This document shows positions 11,601 through 19,979 of a DNA stretch of 64,000 bases, piece by piece (position 1 is the first letter of the stretch; each line of letters starts with the position of its first letter). This DNA is from Massilia alkalitolerans DSM 17462 (GTDB lineage: Bacteria > Pseudomonadota > Gammaproteobacteria > Burkholderiales > Burkholderiaceae_D), in assembly GCF_000427785.1 (NCBI RefSeq), contig NZ_ATYR01000001.1, forward strand, positions 186,149 through 250,148, in the 5' to 3' direction. The position numbers were made by a program, and so were the translations under genes. The notes under the pieces are model-generated. The model did no database searches and was not told the DNA's origin. It saw only the letters and a program-made list of their open reading frames with translations.

Positions 11601-12491
11601 AAACCGCGCGAACACGACAGCATCCGCTTCCGTGACGTGCAGGCCCAGCCGCGCAAGATCATCTCCTCGCCGACCTGGTCGGGCCTGGAGAGTGAAGAGG
11701 TCAGCTACAACGCCTGCTATACCAACGTGCACGAGCTGATCCCGTTCCGCACCCTGACCGGCCGCCAGCAGTTCTTCCAGGACCACCTGTGGATGCGCGA
11801 CTTCGGCGAGGGACTGTGCGTGTACAAGGCGGCGATCAACACCAAGACCACCGAGGCGATCATGAACCGTCGCCCGAACGGCAACAAGGAGCTGGCGCTG
11901 AACTTCATCACGCCGCACCAGAAGTGGGGTATCCACTCGACCTACTCGGACAACCTGCGCATGCTGACGCTGTCGCGCGGCGGGCCGCACGTGTGGCTGT
12001 CGGAAACCGACGCGAAAGCCGCCGGCATCGAGGACAACGACTGGATCGAGGTGTTCAACGTGAACGGCACGCTCACCGCCCGCGCCGTGGTCAGCCAGCG
12101 CGTCCCCGAAGGCATGACGCTGATGTACCACGCCCAGGAAAAGATCGTCAACGTGCCGGGCGCGGAGATGTCGAAGAAACGCGGCGGCATCCACAACTCG
12201 GTGACCCGCGCGGTGACCAAGCCGACCCACATGATCGGCGGCTATGCCCAGCTGTCGTACGGCTTCAACTACTACGGCACGGTCGGCTCGAACCGCGACG
12301 AATTCGTGGTGGTGCGCAAGATGCGCGACGTGGAGTGGATGGAAGGCGCACGCGACGAATCGCGTCCGAACAGCGACGAGATCACGCGCGGTCCGGGGCC
12401 GGCGCAAGCCAGGCCGGCAGCGCAGCCGAAGGCCCCGAAAGAAGAACGCGAACCCGCGCTGGCAAGGATGCCGGCACCGAAGAATGCCTAA
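8676..12491 (+). CDS. narG: Respiratory nitrate reductase alpha subunit NarG
   Basis: Catalytic Mo-bis-MGD subunit on the cytoplasmic face of the membrane; reduces nitrate to nitrite. The FS0 [4Fe-4S] ligands are H50, C54, C58 and C93, and the molybdenum ligand is D222 in YCDLPPASPQ. These positions match E. coli NarG to within one residue. Length 1271 aa. The last 40 or so residues are a Pro/Ala/Lys-rich tail (KAPKEEREPALARMPAPKNA) that looks disordered. First gene of narGHJI-ppiC, and no TAT signal is expected for this family. Confidence 0.97.
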   Translation: MSHFLDRLKFFGKAKQTFSNGHGEVVIEDRTWENAYRQRWQHDKIVRSTHGVNCTGSCSWKVYVKNGLITWETQQTDYPRTRPDLPNHEPRGCPRGASYSWYVYSAQRVKHPMVRGRLMQMWREARLTRDPIGAWEWITQDPERSASYKSIRGQGGFVRAKWDEVNEMIAAANAHTIDKYGPDRIIGFSPIPAMSMVSYAAGTRYLSLIGGVAMSFYDWYCDLPPASPQVWGEQTDVPESADWYNSTYLMVWGSNVPMTRTPDAHFYTEVRYKGTKTVAVSSDFGEMAKFGDIWLAPKQGTDAALAMAMGHVIMKEYHATGKSAYFTEYAKQYTDFPMLVMLKERDGTLVPDYFLRASHLADNLNETNNPEWKTLVLDQATGKIVAPSGSIGFRWGEAGKWNLEQKEGSTRNPIDPQLSLIDANDGIVPVGFPYFGGKDADDLLLRNVPVKKITLADGSEAMVTTVFDLSMANYGVDRGICPNAAKGYEDDVPYTPAWQVKHTGVKAQDVITVAREFADNADRTRGKSMVIVGAALNHWYHMDMTYRGIINMLMMCGCIGQSGGGWSHYVGQEKLRPQTGWTPLAFALDWNRPSRQMNSTSFFYAHTSQWRHEKLHTSEILCPTADGKMEEMALIDYNAKAERMGWLPSAPQLETNPLEVTRAAEAAGMDPAQYAVEQIKAGKLNFSCDDPDNPANFPRNMFVWRSNILGSSGKGHEYFLKYLLGTQNALLSDETDCIKPRDVKVRPAAEGKLDLLVVLDFRMSTTCLYGDIVLPTATWYEKDDLNTSDMHPFIHPLSEAVQPLWESKSDWEIYKGIAAKFSEIGGARLGTRKDLVLTPLMHDTPGELGQPFDPKDWRLGECEPVPGKTMPAMTVVERNYRDIHKKFTSVGPLLEKAGNGGKGIGWQTGHEVETLRGINRTVQEEGVSQGQPRLDTAIDAAEMILTLAPETNGHVAVKAWDALSKITGRDHTHLAKPREHDSIRFRDVQAQPRKIISSPTWSGLESEEVSYNACYTNVHELIPFRTLTGRQQFFQDHLWMRDFGEGLCVYKAAINTKTTEAIMNRRPNGNKELALNFITPHQKWGIHSTYSDNLRMLTLSRGGPHVWLSETDAKAAGIEDNDWIEVFNVNGTLTARAVVSQRVPEGMTLMYHAQEKIVNVPGAEMSKKRGGIHNSVTRAVTKPTHMIGGYAQLSYGFNYYGTVGSNRDEFVVVRKMRDVEWMEGARDESRPNSDEITRGPGPAQARPAAQPKAPKEEREPALARMPAPKNA

Positions 12492-12517
12492 GGCGCCAGG
12501 ATGAATGAGGAATTGAA

Positions 12518-14074
12518 ATGAAAATCAGAGCACAAATCGGCATGGTCCTGAACCTGGACAAGTGCATCGGCTGCCACACCTGTTCGGTGACCTGCAAGAA
12601 CGTCTGGACCAGCCGCGACGGCGTCGAGTACGCGTGGTTCAACAACGTCGAGACCAAGCCGGGCATCGGCTACCCGAAGGAATGGGAAAACCAGGACAAG
12701 TGGAACGGCGGCTGGAAGCGCACGGCTTCGGGCAAGATCGAACCGCGCCAGGGCTCGCGCCTGAAGATCCTGGCCAACATCTTCGCCAACCCGAACCTGC
12801 CGGCGATCGACGAGTACTACGAGCCCTTCACCTACGACTACGAGCGCCTGCAGAACGCGCCGCTGTCGGAGACGCCGCCGACCGCCCGTCCGGTCTCGGT
12901 CCTGACCGGCAAGAAGATGGACAAGATCGAATGGGGCCCGAACTGGGAAGACGACCTGGGCGGCGAGTTCGCCAAGCGCAGCAAGGACAAGCTGTTCGAC
13001 AACGTGCAGAAAGAGATGTACTCGACCTTCGAGAACACCTTCATGATGTACCTCCCGCGCCTGTGCGAGCACTGCCTGAACCCGGCCTGCGTCGCCTCCT
13101 GCCCGTCCGGCTCGGTGTACAAGCGCGAGGACGACGGCATCGTGCTGATCGACCAGGACAAGTGCCGCGGCTGGCGCATGTGCATCTCGGGCTGCCCGTA
13201 CAAGAAGATCTACTACAACTGGTCGTCGGGCAAGGCCGAGAAGTGCACCTTCTGCTACCCACGCATCGAGGCCGGCCAGCCGACCGTGTGCTCGGAAACC
13301 TGCGTGGGCCGGATCCGCTACCTGGGCGTGCTGCTGTACGACGCCGACAAGATCGAGGCCGCCGCCTCGGTAGCCGACGAGCAGGACCTGTACGAAGCCC
13401 AGCTCGACCTGTTCCTCGACCCGCATGACCCAAAGGTCATCGAGGAAGCGCGCCGCCAGGGCATTCCGGATTCGTGGCTCGAATCGGCCAAGCGCTCGCC
13501 GGTGTACAAGATGGCGGTCGAATGGAAGATCGCCTTCCCGCTGCATCCGGAATACCGCACGCTGCCGATGGTGTGGTACATCCCGCCACTGTCGCCGATC
13601 CAGGCCGCGGCCGAAAGCGGCAAGATGGGCATGAACGGCATCATCCCGGATACGCAGAGCCTGCGCATCCCGGTGCGCTACCTGGCCAACCTGCTCACCG
13701 CGGGCAAGGAAGCACCGGTGGTCCATGCGCTGGACCGCATGCTGGCGATGCGCGCCTACATGCGCAGCAAGTCGGTCGACGGTGTCGAGAACCTCGCCGT
13801 GCTGAAGCAGACCGGCCTCTCGAAAGCCGTGGTCGAGGACATGTACCACATCATGGCGATCGCGAACTACGAGGACCGCTTCGTGATCCCGAGCAGCCAC
13901 AAGGAGATGGCCGAGGACAGCTTCAACGAGAAGGGATCCTGCGGCTTCTCCTTCGGCAACGGCTGCTCGGACGGCGTCAGCGACGCCTCCCTGTTCGGCA
14001 AGAAGAAACAGGGCTCGGTGCACTTCGTCTCGATGCCGAAGTCGCGCAAGAAGAAAGAGATGGAAGGCGCCTGA
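12518..14074 (+). CDS. narH: Respiratory nitrate reductase beta subunit NarH
   Basis: Electron-transfer subunit carrying four Fe-S clusters between NarI hemes and NarG. The first ferredoxin motif is C16, C19, C22, C26 (CIGCHTCSVTC). Later clusters are seen in LCEHCLNPACVASCP, CRGWRMCISGCP and KCTFCYPR...CSETCVGR. In CRGWRMC a Trp takes the place of a Cys, as in the [3Fe-4S] site of E. coli NarH. Length 518 aa is normal. It lies 26 nt after narG. Confidence 0.97.
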   Translation: MKIRAQIGMVLNLDKCIGCHTCSVTCKNVWTSRDGVEYAWFNNVETKPGIGYPKEWENQDKWNGGWKRTASGKIEPRQGSRLKILANIFANPNLPAIDEYYEPFTYDYERLQNAPLSETPPTARPVSVLTGKKMDKIEWGPNWEDDLGGEFAKRSKDKLFDNVQKEMYSTFENTFMMYLPRLCEHCLNPACVASCPSGSVYKREDDGIVLIDQDKCRGWRMCISGCPYKKIYYNWSSGKAEKCTFCYPRIEAGQPTVCSETCVGRIRYLGVLLYDADKIEAAASVADEQDLYEAQLDLFLDPHDPKVIEEARRQGIPDSWLESAKRSPVYKMAVEWKIAFPLHPEYRTLPMVWYIPPLSPIQAAAESGKMGMNGIIPDTQSLRIPVRYLANLLTAGKEAPVVHALDRMLAMRAYMRSKSVDGVENLAVLKQTGLSKAVVEDMYHIMAIANYEDRFVIPSSHKEMAEDSFNEKGSCGFSFGNGCSDGVSDASLFGKKKQGSVHFVSMPKSRKKKEMEGA

Positions 14075-14140
14075 GGCGCTAGATGCATCCCAACCGCCGC
14101 CCCCGCCCCCGGGGGCGGGCAAGGAAAACGAGGAATCGAC

Positions 14141-14797
14141 ATGCAACACTACCAAATCCTGTCGGCGCTGCTGACCTACCCCGAGCCGGAGCTGGTCGCC
14201 GCCCTGCCCGAGCTCGAAGCCGGCCTGCCGGTGCCGATGCGCGCCCGCGTGGCCTCGCTGCTGGCGCACCTGGCCGAGAACGACATGATCACGCTGCAGC
14301 AGGAATACGTGCAGACCTTCGACCGCACGCCGACGCACTCGCTGCACCTGTTCGAGCACATCCATGGCGAGTCGCGCGACCGCGGCCAGGCCATGGTCGA
14401 CCTGATGGAAGAGTACAAGAAGCACGGGCTGGAGATGTGCCCGGACGAGCTGCCCGACTACGTGCCGCTGTTCCTGGAATTCCTGTCGCAGCTGGATAGC
14501 GACGAGGCCGCCGGGCGCCTGCTGGGCGACGCGGTCCACGTGCTGGCCCACATCGGCCGCAAGCTCGATGCCAACGGCAGCGTATATGCCGGCGTGTTCG
14601 ACGTGCTCGAAAGCCTGTCGCCGGTCCAGGCCGAGGAACTCTCCGAGCCGCCGATCAAGGACATGGACGAAGCCCTGGAAACCTTCGGCCCAGGTGCCGA
14701 CGGCGTCGAGCCGCTGCTCAAGCCGGCCGCGAACGGCACGCAACCGATCAACTTTTACCCGCAAGGCGTCCACCGCCAGGCGCGCGCCGCCGCCTGA
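14141..14797 (+). CDS. narJ: Nitrate reductase molybdenum cofactor assembly chaperone NarJ
   Basis: Cytoplasmic chaperone (TorD/NarJ family, 218 aa) that holds apo-NarGH during cofactor insertion and membrane docking. Family features are LSALLTYPEPELVAALPELEA at the N-terminus, the helix EYVQTFDRTPTHSLHLFEHIHGESRDRG and the conserved LPDYVPLFLEFL. It sits between narH and narI as in other nar operons, with a purine-rich RBS before ATG 14141. Confidence 0.94.
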   Translation: MQHYQILSALLTYPEPELVAALPELEAGLPVPMRARVASLLAHLAENDMITLQQEYVQTFDRTPTHSLHLFEHIHGESRDRGQAMVDLMEEYKKHGLEMCPDELPDYVPLFLEFLSQLDSDEAAGRLLGDAVHVLAHIGRKLDANGSVYAGVFDVLESLSPVQAEELSEPPIKDMDEALETFGPGADGVEPLLKPAANGTQPINFYPQGVHRQARAAA

Positions 14798-14822
14798 CCG
14801 CCGGAATGCCCAGGAGACCATC

Positions 14823-15506
14823 ATGAACTACCTGCACCAATTCACCTTCGGGATCTACCCCTACATCGCGCTGGCGATCTTCCTGCTCGGCAGCCTGATC
14901 CGCTTCGATCGCGAACAATATACCTGGAAGTCCGAGTCGACCCAGGTGTTGCACCGCGGCAGCCTGCGCTGGGGCAGCCCGCTGTTCCACATCGGTATCA
15001 TCGGTCTGTTCTTCGGCCATGCCGCCGGCCTGCTCACCCCGGTCTGGGTCTGGGACAGCCTCGGCGTTCCGCACGGCGCCAAGCAGCTGTTCGCCATGGT
15101 CGCCGGCGGCATCATGGGCACCCTGTGCCTGGTCGGCATCGTGCTGCTGCTGGCGCGCCGCATCGCCAACGACCGCCTGCGCCGCGCCACCACCTTCAAG
15201 GACAAGATCGTCCTGTTGTGGATTCTCGGCACCCTGCTGCTGGGCCTGAGCTCGATCTTTGTGTCGGCAGGCCACATGGACGGCCACATGATGGTGCTCC
15301 TGATGAGCTGGGCCCAGCACATCGTCACTTTCCGCGGCGATGCCGCCGGCTTCATCGTCGATGCGCCGCTGGTGTTCAAGCTGCACCTGTTCATGGGAAT
15401 GTCGCTGTTCGTCATCTTCCCGTTCACTCGCCTGGTGCACGTATGGAGCGGCTTCGGCGCGGTGGCTTACCTGGGCCGCGCCTTCCAGCTGGTCCGCCCG
15501 CGCTGA
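14823..15506 (+). CDS. narI: Respiratory nitrate reductase gamma subunit NarI
   Basis: Membrane cytochrome b subunit (227 aa, five TM helices) that oxidises quinol and passes electrons to NarH. Heme ligands H56 and H66 (PLFHIGIIGLFFGH), H188 and H206 (KLHLFMG...LVHVWS) align with E. coli NarI to within one residue. ATG 14823 is preferred because it follows AGGAGACC and gives the standard MNYLHQFTFGIYPYI start; the frame is open further upstream through narJ. Confidence 0.96.
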   Translation: MNYLHQFTFGIYPYIALAIFLLGSLIRFDREQYTWKSESTQVLHRGSLRWGSPLFHIGIIGLFFGHAAGLLTPVWVWDSLGVPHGAKQLFAMVAGGIMGTLCLVGIVLLLARRIANDRLRRATTFKDKIVLLWILGTLLLGLSSIFVSAGHMDGHMMVLLMSWAQHIVTFRGDAAGFIVDAPLVFKLHLFMGMSLFVIFPFTRLVHVWSGFGAVAYLGRAFQLVRPR

Positions 15507-15525
15507 GAAGGCTAAAGGAGACATC

Positions 15526-16272
15526 ATGGGACTTTCCATCAACGGCGTCGACATCGACGACAGCGTCATCGAACGCGAACTGCCGCATCACCAGGACGCG
15601 GCCAATCCGCTCAAGGAAGCGGTACACGAAGTGGTGCTGCGCACCCTGTTGCTGCAGGAAGCGGCGCGCCTCGGGATCCAGGGCGAGGATGACGACACCT
15701 GCATCGAAACCCTGCTGGCGCGCGAAGTACGGGTGCCGCAGGCCGACGAAGCCGCCTGCGCCCAGTACTACCGCAACCATCCGCAGCGCTTCACCAACGG
15801 CGAGATGGTCGAGGCGCGCCACATCCTGTTCCAGGTCACGCCCAGCGTGCCGCTGGAACTGGTGCGCGCCACCGCCGAATCAGTGCTGGAAGCCTTGCGC
15901 GCCGCGCCCGAGCGCTTCGACGAACTGGCGCGCCAGTACTCGAACTGTCCGTCCGGCGCGGTCGGCGGCAGCCTGGGCCAGCTCTCGCGCGGCCAGTGCG
16001 TGCCCGAGTTCGACAAGCTGCTGTTCCGCCTCGGCGAAGGCCAGCTGGCCGAGCGCCTGCTGGAAACCCGCTTCGGCCTGCACATCGTCCAGGTCCAGCG
16101 CCGGGTCGAGGGTCGCCTGCTGCCCTTCGAGGCGGTGCGTGCCCAGATCGCCGACTACCTGGGCACCGCCGCCTGGCAGCGCGGCGTGCACCAGTACCTG
16201 CAACTGCTGGTGGGACGGGCCGAGATCACCGGCGTGACCCTGGAAGGCGCCGACACGCCGCTGGTGCAGTAA
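15526..16272 (+). CDS. Parvulin-type peptidyl-prolyl cis-trans isomerase of the nar operon
   Basis: PpiC/NifM-like protein of 248 aa. The N-terminal half is helical, and the C-terminal half is a parvulin domain (VEARHILFQVTPSVP, ERFDELARQYSNCPSGAVGGSLGQLSRGQCVPEF). No signal peptide is seen, so it is probably cytoplasmic. It lies 19 nt after narI with an AAAGGAG site before ATG 15526. Such a gene often closes nar operons in Betaproteobacteria and is thought to help fold or assemble the reductase; that role is inferred. Confidence 0.85.
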   Translation: MGLSINGVDIDDSVIERELPHHQDAANPLKEAVHEVVLRTLLLQEAARLGIQGEDDDTCIETLLAREVRVPQADEAACAQYYRNHPQRFTNGEMVEARHILFQVTPSVPLELVRATAESVLEALRAAPERFDELARQYSNCPSGAVGGSLGQLSRGQCVPEFDKLLFRLGEGQLAERLLETRFGLHIVQVQRRVEGRLLPFEAVRAQIADYLGTAAWQRGVHQYLQLLVGRAEITGVTLEGADTPLVQ

Positions 16273-16276
16273 GGCC

Positions 16277-16903
16277 ATGGCCGGCGCCGGACAATCCATC
16301 GCCGAACGCAGCGTCCCGCACTCGGTGCTGGACGACCTGCAGGCCCTGGTCGGCGGCGCCATGCTGGTGTCGCTCGGCGTCACCCTGATGAACAGCGCCG
16401 GCCTGGTTACCGGCGGCGTCGCCGGACTGTGCCTGCTGCTCCACTACGCGACCGGCATCGGGTTCGGCAAGATCTTCCTTGTCCTGAGCCTGCCCTTTTA
16501 TGCCTTCGCCCTGCGCAAGCTGGGCTGGCGCTTCACCCTCAAGACCCTGGGCGCGGTGCTGCTGTTTTCGCTCGGCACAGAGCTGCTGCCGGGCGTGCTG
16601 CAGCTGGGCCGGGTGCATCCTCTCTACGCCGCCCTGATGGGCGGCGTCCTGGTCGGGGTGGGCCTCCTGATGCTGTTCCGCCACCGGGCCAGCCTGGGTG
16701 GCTTCAACATCCTCTGCATCTGGCTGCAGGAACGCTTCGGCTGGCGCGCCGGCCTGGTGCAGCTCGCGATCGACGCGCTCATCCTGCTGGCTTCGCTCGC
16801 ATTGCTCACGCCAGCGTCCTGGATGCTGTCACTGGCGGGCACCGCCGTGCTCAACCTGACCCTGGCGATCAACCACCGGCCCGGACGCTATCTCGCGCAC
16901 TGA
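16277..16903 (+). CDS. YitT-family (DUF161) membrane protein
   Basis: Integral membrane protein of 208 aa with about five TM helices and the family start LGGAMLVSLGVTLMNSAGLVTGGVAGLCLLL. The C-terminal DUF2179 domain of long YitT proteins is absent. It begins 4 nt after the parvulin gene, so it is probably in the nar transcript. Function is unknown; transport of a small solute is possible. Confidence 0.75.
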   Translation: MAGAGQSIAERSVPHSVLDDLQALVGGAMLVSLGVTLMNSAGLVTGGVAGLCLLLHYATGIGFGKIFLVLSLPFYAFALRKLGWRFTLKTLGAVLLFSLGTELLPGVLQLGRVHPLYAALMGGVLVGVGLLMLFRHRASLGGFNILCIWLQERFGWRAGLVQLAIDALILLASLALLTPASWMLSLAGTAVLNLTLAINHRPGRYLAH

Positions 16904-16947
16904 TCCGGCCCACCGTGGCAGACTGACCTTTTTTTCGACCCCCTATC

Positions 16948-17352
16948 ATGCAACTCAACGACTTCTCCGATTTCCTTGCCGCCGCCGGCGCCCAGGACGA
17001 GCCGCAGCAACTGCTGTTCGTGTTCGCCGCCGCCGAGCTGCCGCAAACGCATTCTCCCGGACAGAAAAAGCGCTTCGATGCCGGCCGGGGCGGCGCCTTG
17101 ACACCCGTGATGTGCGTCGACAAGTCGGCCGCCGAACTGGCCAGCTTCGCGGCCCTGGCCGAGGAGTCGCGCCAGACCGGCCAGCCCTGGGACATGGTGT
17201 TCGTGGCCGCCCTGCCGGGCCGCGACGGCCAGCCGCCCGGCGGCCAGGACGTCGATCGCGCCCTGAAGATGATGATCGATGCCGTGCACCGCGGCGCCAT
17301 CGATCGCTTCGCTGCCTTCGATCCGGACGGGCAGCCGGTGCGCTTCTTCTAG
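16948..17352 (+). CDS. Conserved hypothetical protein near anaerobic genes
   Basis: Small protein of 134 aa with no signal peptide or membrane segment. Conserved-looking blocks are PQQLLFVFAAAELP, GGALTPVMCVDKSAAEL and PWDMVFVAALPGRDG. Similar proteins in Burkholderiales are, from memory, often labelled ribonucleotide reductase subunit alpha, but nothing in the sequence supports reductase activity. It lies between the nar genes and ubiU, near a real ribonucleotide reductase 3 kb away. Function unknown; an anaerobic or nitrate-linked role is inferred from position only. Confidence 0.7.
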   Translation: MQLNDFSDFLAAAGAQDEPQQLLFVFAAAELPQTHSPGQKKRFDAGRGGALTPVMCVDKSAAELASFAALAEESRQTGQPWDMVFVAALPGRDGQPPGGQDVDRALKMMIDAVHRGAIDRFAAFDPDGQPVRFF

Positions 17353-17371
17353 CGCGCTCCTTGCCCGGTTC

Positions 17372-17385
17372 TTGAACCAGTTTAA
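17372..17385 (+). promoter_or_regulatory. FNR/CRP-family box of the ubiU promoter
   Basis: The site TTGAACCAGTTTAA resembles the FNR consensus TTGAT-N4-ATCAA. A -10 box TATAGT follows at 17408-17413, which puts the site centre at -41.5 from the predicted start, the class II activator position. Two other promoters in this window have the same layout (20418-20431 and 23046-23059). Confidence 0.75.
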
Positions 17386-17512
17386 GGCGCGCCGGGCGCC
17401 TCGCCGCTATAGTCGTGACATGGGAGAACGGAGGTTTTCCCGCAGGGCCGGCACGCTGCCGGCATCGATCGACAGCACGGCCCCTGGCCGAGCACTACCC
17501 GTCCCGCTATCC

Positions 17513-18559
17513 ATGTCACTCACCCCTCCCGATGCAAGCCGCGCGCCGTCGGCGCGCGCGCCGGTCGAACTCGTCTGCCCTGCCGGCAGCCTCCCCGCGC
17601 TCAAGGCCGCCGTCGACAACGGCGCCGACTGCGTCTACCTCGGTTTTCGCGACGCCACCAATGCGCGCAATTTCGCCGGCCTGAACTTCGGCGACGCCGC
17701 CATCGCCGACGGCATCCAGTATGCCCACCGGCGCGGCCGCAAGGTCTTCCTGGCCCTCAACACCTATCCGCAACCCGGCGCCTGGGACGTATGGCGCCAG
17801 GCCATCGACCGCGCCGCCATGGCCGGCATCGACGCCGTCATCCTGGCCGATCCGGGCCTGATGGAATATGCCGCGCGCGTGCATCCCGAACTGCGCCTGC
17901 ACCTGTCGGTGCAGGGCTCGGCCACGAACGCGGAAGCGATCAACTTCTACCACCGCCATTTCGGCATCGCCCGCGCGGTGCTGCCGCGCGTGCTCTCGCT
18001 CGCCCAGGTCGAGCAGGTGATCGGCAACACGCCGGTCGAGATCGAGGTGTTCGGCTTCGGCAGCCTGTGCGTCATGGTGGAGGGCCGCTGCCAGTTGTCG
18101 TCCTATGCGACCGGGGAGTCGCCCAACACCCACGGGGTGTGCTCGCCGGCCAAGGCGGTGCGCTGGCAGCACACGCCGGCGGGCCTCGAGGCGCGCCTGA
18201 ACGAGGTGCTGATCGACCGTTACGACGCCTCGGAGCACGCCGCTTATCCAACCCTGTGCAAGGGCCGTTTCGACGTGGATGGGGACACCTATTACGCGGT
18301 CGAGGAGCCGACCAGCCTGAACACCCTGGAAATCCTGCCGAAGCTGATCAAGCTGGGCGCGCGCGCCATCAAGATCGAGGGGCGCCAGCGCAGTCCCGCC
18401 TACGTCGCGCAGGTGACGCGCGTCTGGCGCGAAGCCATCGACCTGTGCAGCGCCGAACGGCAGCGCTATGCCGTGCGTCCGGCCTGGATGGCCGAACTCG
18501 ACAAGGTGGCGGAGGGCCAGCAGCACACCCTGGGCGCCTATCACCGCCCATGGAAATGA
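17513..18559 (+). CDS. ubiU: O2-independent ubiquinone hydroxylation protein UbiU
   Basis: Peptidase-U32-family protein of 348 aa that works with UbiV in oxygen-independent hydroxylation of ubiquinone precursors. The [4Fe-4S] ligands are C186, C193, C210 and C249, with the same 7/17/39 spacing as E. coli UbiU. The U32 start ELVCPAGSLPALKAAVDNGAD is clear. ATG 17513 was chosen because it lies after the predicted transcription start; the frame is open further upstream. First gene of ubiU-ubiV-ubiT-DGC, preceded by an FNR-type box. Confidence 0.93.
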   Translation: MSLTPPDASRAPSARAPVELVCPAGSLPALKAAVDNGADCVYLGFRDATNARNFAGLNFGDAAIADGIQYAHRRGRKVFLALNTYPQPGAWDVWRQAIDRAAMAGIDAVILADPGLMEYAARVHPELRLHLSVQGSATNAEAINFYHRHFGIARAVLPRVLSLAQVEQVIGNTPVEIEVFGFGSLCVMVEGRCQLSSYATGESPNTHGVCSPAKAVRWQHTPAGLEARLNEVLIDRYDASEHAAYPTLCKGRFDVDGDTYYAVEEPTSLNTLEILPKLIKLGARAIKIEGRQRSPAYVAQVTRVWREAIDLCSAERQRYAVRPAWMAELDKVAEGQQHTLGAYHRPWK

Positions 18560-18576
18560 ACGATCCGGAGCCTACG

Positions 18577-19464
18577 ATGAAAATTGCCCTCGGCCCCATC
18601 CAGTATTACTGGCCGCGCGACACCGTGTTCATGTTCTACGAAACCATGGCGGCGACGCCGGTCGACATCGTCTACCTTGGCGAAACCGTCTGCTCGCGCC
18701 GCCACGAACTGCGCCTGGCCGACTGGCTGGCGCTGGCCGCCATGCTGGAAGCGGCAGGCAAGCAGGTGGTGCTGTCGACCCAGGTGCTGATCGAGTCAAG
18801 CCCGGACCTCGGCATCCTGCGCCGGATCGCCGCCAACGGCCGCCACCTGGTCGAGGCCAACGACTTCGGCGCCGTTCACTGCATGAACGGCCTGCCCTTC
18901 GTCGCCGGGCCGCACCTGAACCTCTACAGCGCGCAGTCGCTGGCGATCCTGGCCAAGGCCGGCGCCACCCGCTGGGTCATGCCGCTGGAGATGTCGCGCA
19001 GCGGCCTGGCGGCCCTGCTCGAAGAGAAGCCGCCGGCATTGCAGACCGAGGTATTCGCCTACGGCCGCATGCCGCTGGCATTCTCGGCGCGCTGCTTCAC
19101 GGCGCGCCACCGCAATTTCCCCAAGGACGACTGCCGCTTCAGCTGCATCGACCATCCCGACGGCCTGCTCATGCAAACACGCGAGAAGCAGCCCTTCCTG
19201 GTCCTGAACGGCATCCAGACCCAGTCGGCCCTGGTCTACAACTTGGTCGACCAGTTCGACGTCATGCGCGCCATGGGCGTGGACGTCGTGCGCCTCAGTC
19301 CCCAGGCGGCGCACATGCGCGCCATCGTCGACCTGGCGCACGCCACACTGCACGGCCGCCTGGACGGACGCGAGGCGGCCGGGCAGATGGCGCCGCTGAT
19401 GCCGGCGGCGGCCTGCGACGGCTTCTGGCATGGCCGGCCCGGACTGGACAAACAGGCCGCATGA
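18577..19464 (+). CDS. ubiV: O2-independent ubiquinone hydroxylation protein UbiV
   Basis: U32-family partner of UbiU, 295 aa. The [4Fe-4S] cysteines are C39, C173, C186 and C190, keeping the 13/4 spacing of E. coli UbiV. The motif FSARCFTARHRNFPKDDCRFSC is typical. ATG 18577 has a GGAG site 7 nt upstream. An in-frame ATG at 18556 would instead overlap the ubiU stop. Confidence 0.93.
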   Translation: MKIALGPIQYYWPRDTVFMFYETMAATPVDIVYLGETVCSRRHELRLADWLALAAMLEAAGKQVVLSTQVLIESSPDLGILRRIAANGRHLVEANDFGAVHCMNGLPFVAGPHLNLYSAQSLAILAKAGATRWVMPLEMSRSGLAALLEEKPPALQTEVFAYGRMPLAFSARCFTARHRNFPKDDCRFSCIDHPDGLLMQTREKQPFLVLNGIQTQSALVYNLVDQFDVMRAMGVDVVRLSPQAAHMRAIVDLAHATLHGRLDGREAAGQMAPLMPAAACDGFWHGRPGLDKQAA

Positions 19465-19979
19465 ACGCGGCCATCACGTGGACAACCATGAGGACAATCA
19501 TGCACCATGCACCGCAACTCCTGCCGGCCCCCGTCGGCCGCCTCCTGTCGCTGCTGCCCGCCTATCCGGGTTCCTGCCTGTTCGCGGCGGCCCTCAACCG
19601 GATCCTGGTCCGGCACCTGCCGGACGACGTGCGCGCCGGCCTGGCCGGCAAGCGACTGCGCCTGCGCGCGCTGGACGCCGGCATCGCCTTCGACTTCGTC
19701 TGGCGCGGCCGCGCCTTCGCCCCGGCCAGACGCTCGGGCGAGGCCGACCTGAGCATCAGCGCCAGCCTGCGCGATTTCGCCTTGCTTGCCGCACGCAAGG
19801 AAGATCCCGATACGCTGTTCTTCAGCCGCCGGCTGGTGATGGAAGGCGATACCGAGCTGGGCCTGCTGGTCAAGAACACCCTGGACGCGATCGAGCACCC
19901 TCTGTTCTCGCTGGACGGCCTGTTACCTCGCCGCCCGGGTTCGCTGCGCGCCTCACGGCAGGGAGCGTCCCATGCCTAA
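19461..19979 (+). CDS. ubiT: SCP2-domain anaerobic ubiquinone factor UbiT
   Basis: Small lipid-binding protein (172 aa) of the SCP2 sterol-carrier fold, the anaerobic counterpart of UbiJ; binds ubiquinone intermediates. The SCP2 core is visible (AGKRLRLRALDAGIAFDFVW, EADLSISASLRDFALLAARKEDPDTLFFSRRLVMEGDTELGLLVKN). ATG 19461 overlaps the ubiV stop (ATGA). In-frame ATGs at 19488 and 19500 are alternatives, and the latter has an AGGA site. Confidence 0.9.
   Translation: MNAAITWTTMRTIMHHAPQLLPAPVGRLLSLLPAYPGSCLFAAALNRILVRHLPDDVRAGLAGKRLRLRALDAGIAFDFVWRGRAFAPARRSGEADLSISASLRDFALLAARKEDPDTLFFSRRLVMEGDTELGLLVKNTLDAIEHPLFSLDGLLPRRPGSLRASRQGASHA

Noticed and set aside
9798..12407. 869-aa open frame opposite narG
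   Set aside because: Mirror of narG codons, no family signal.
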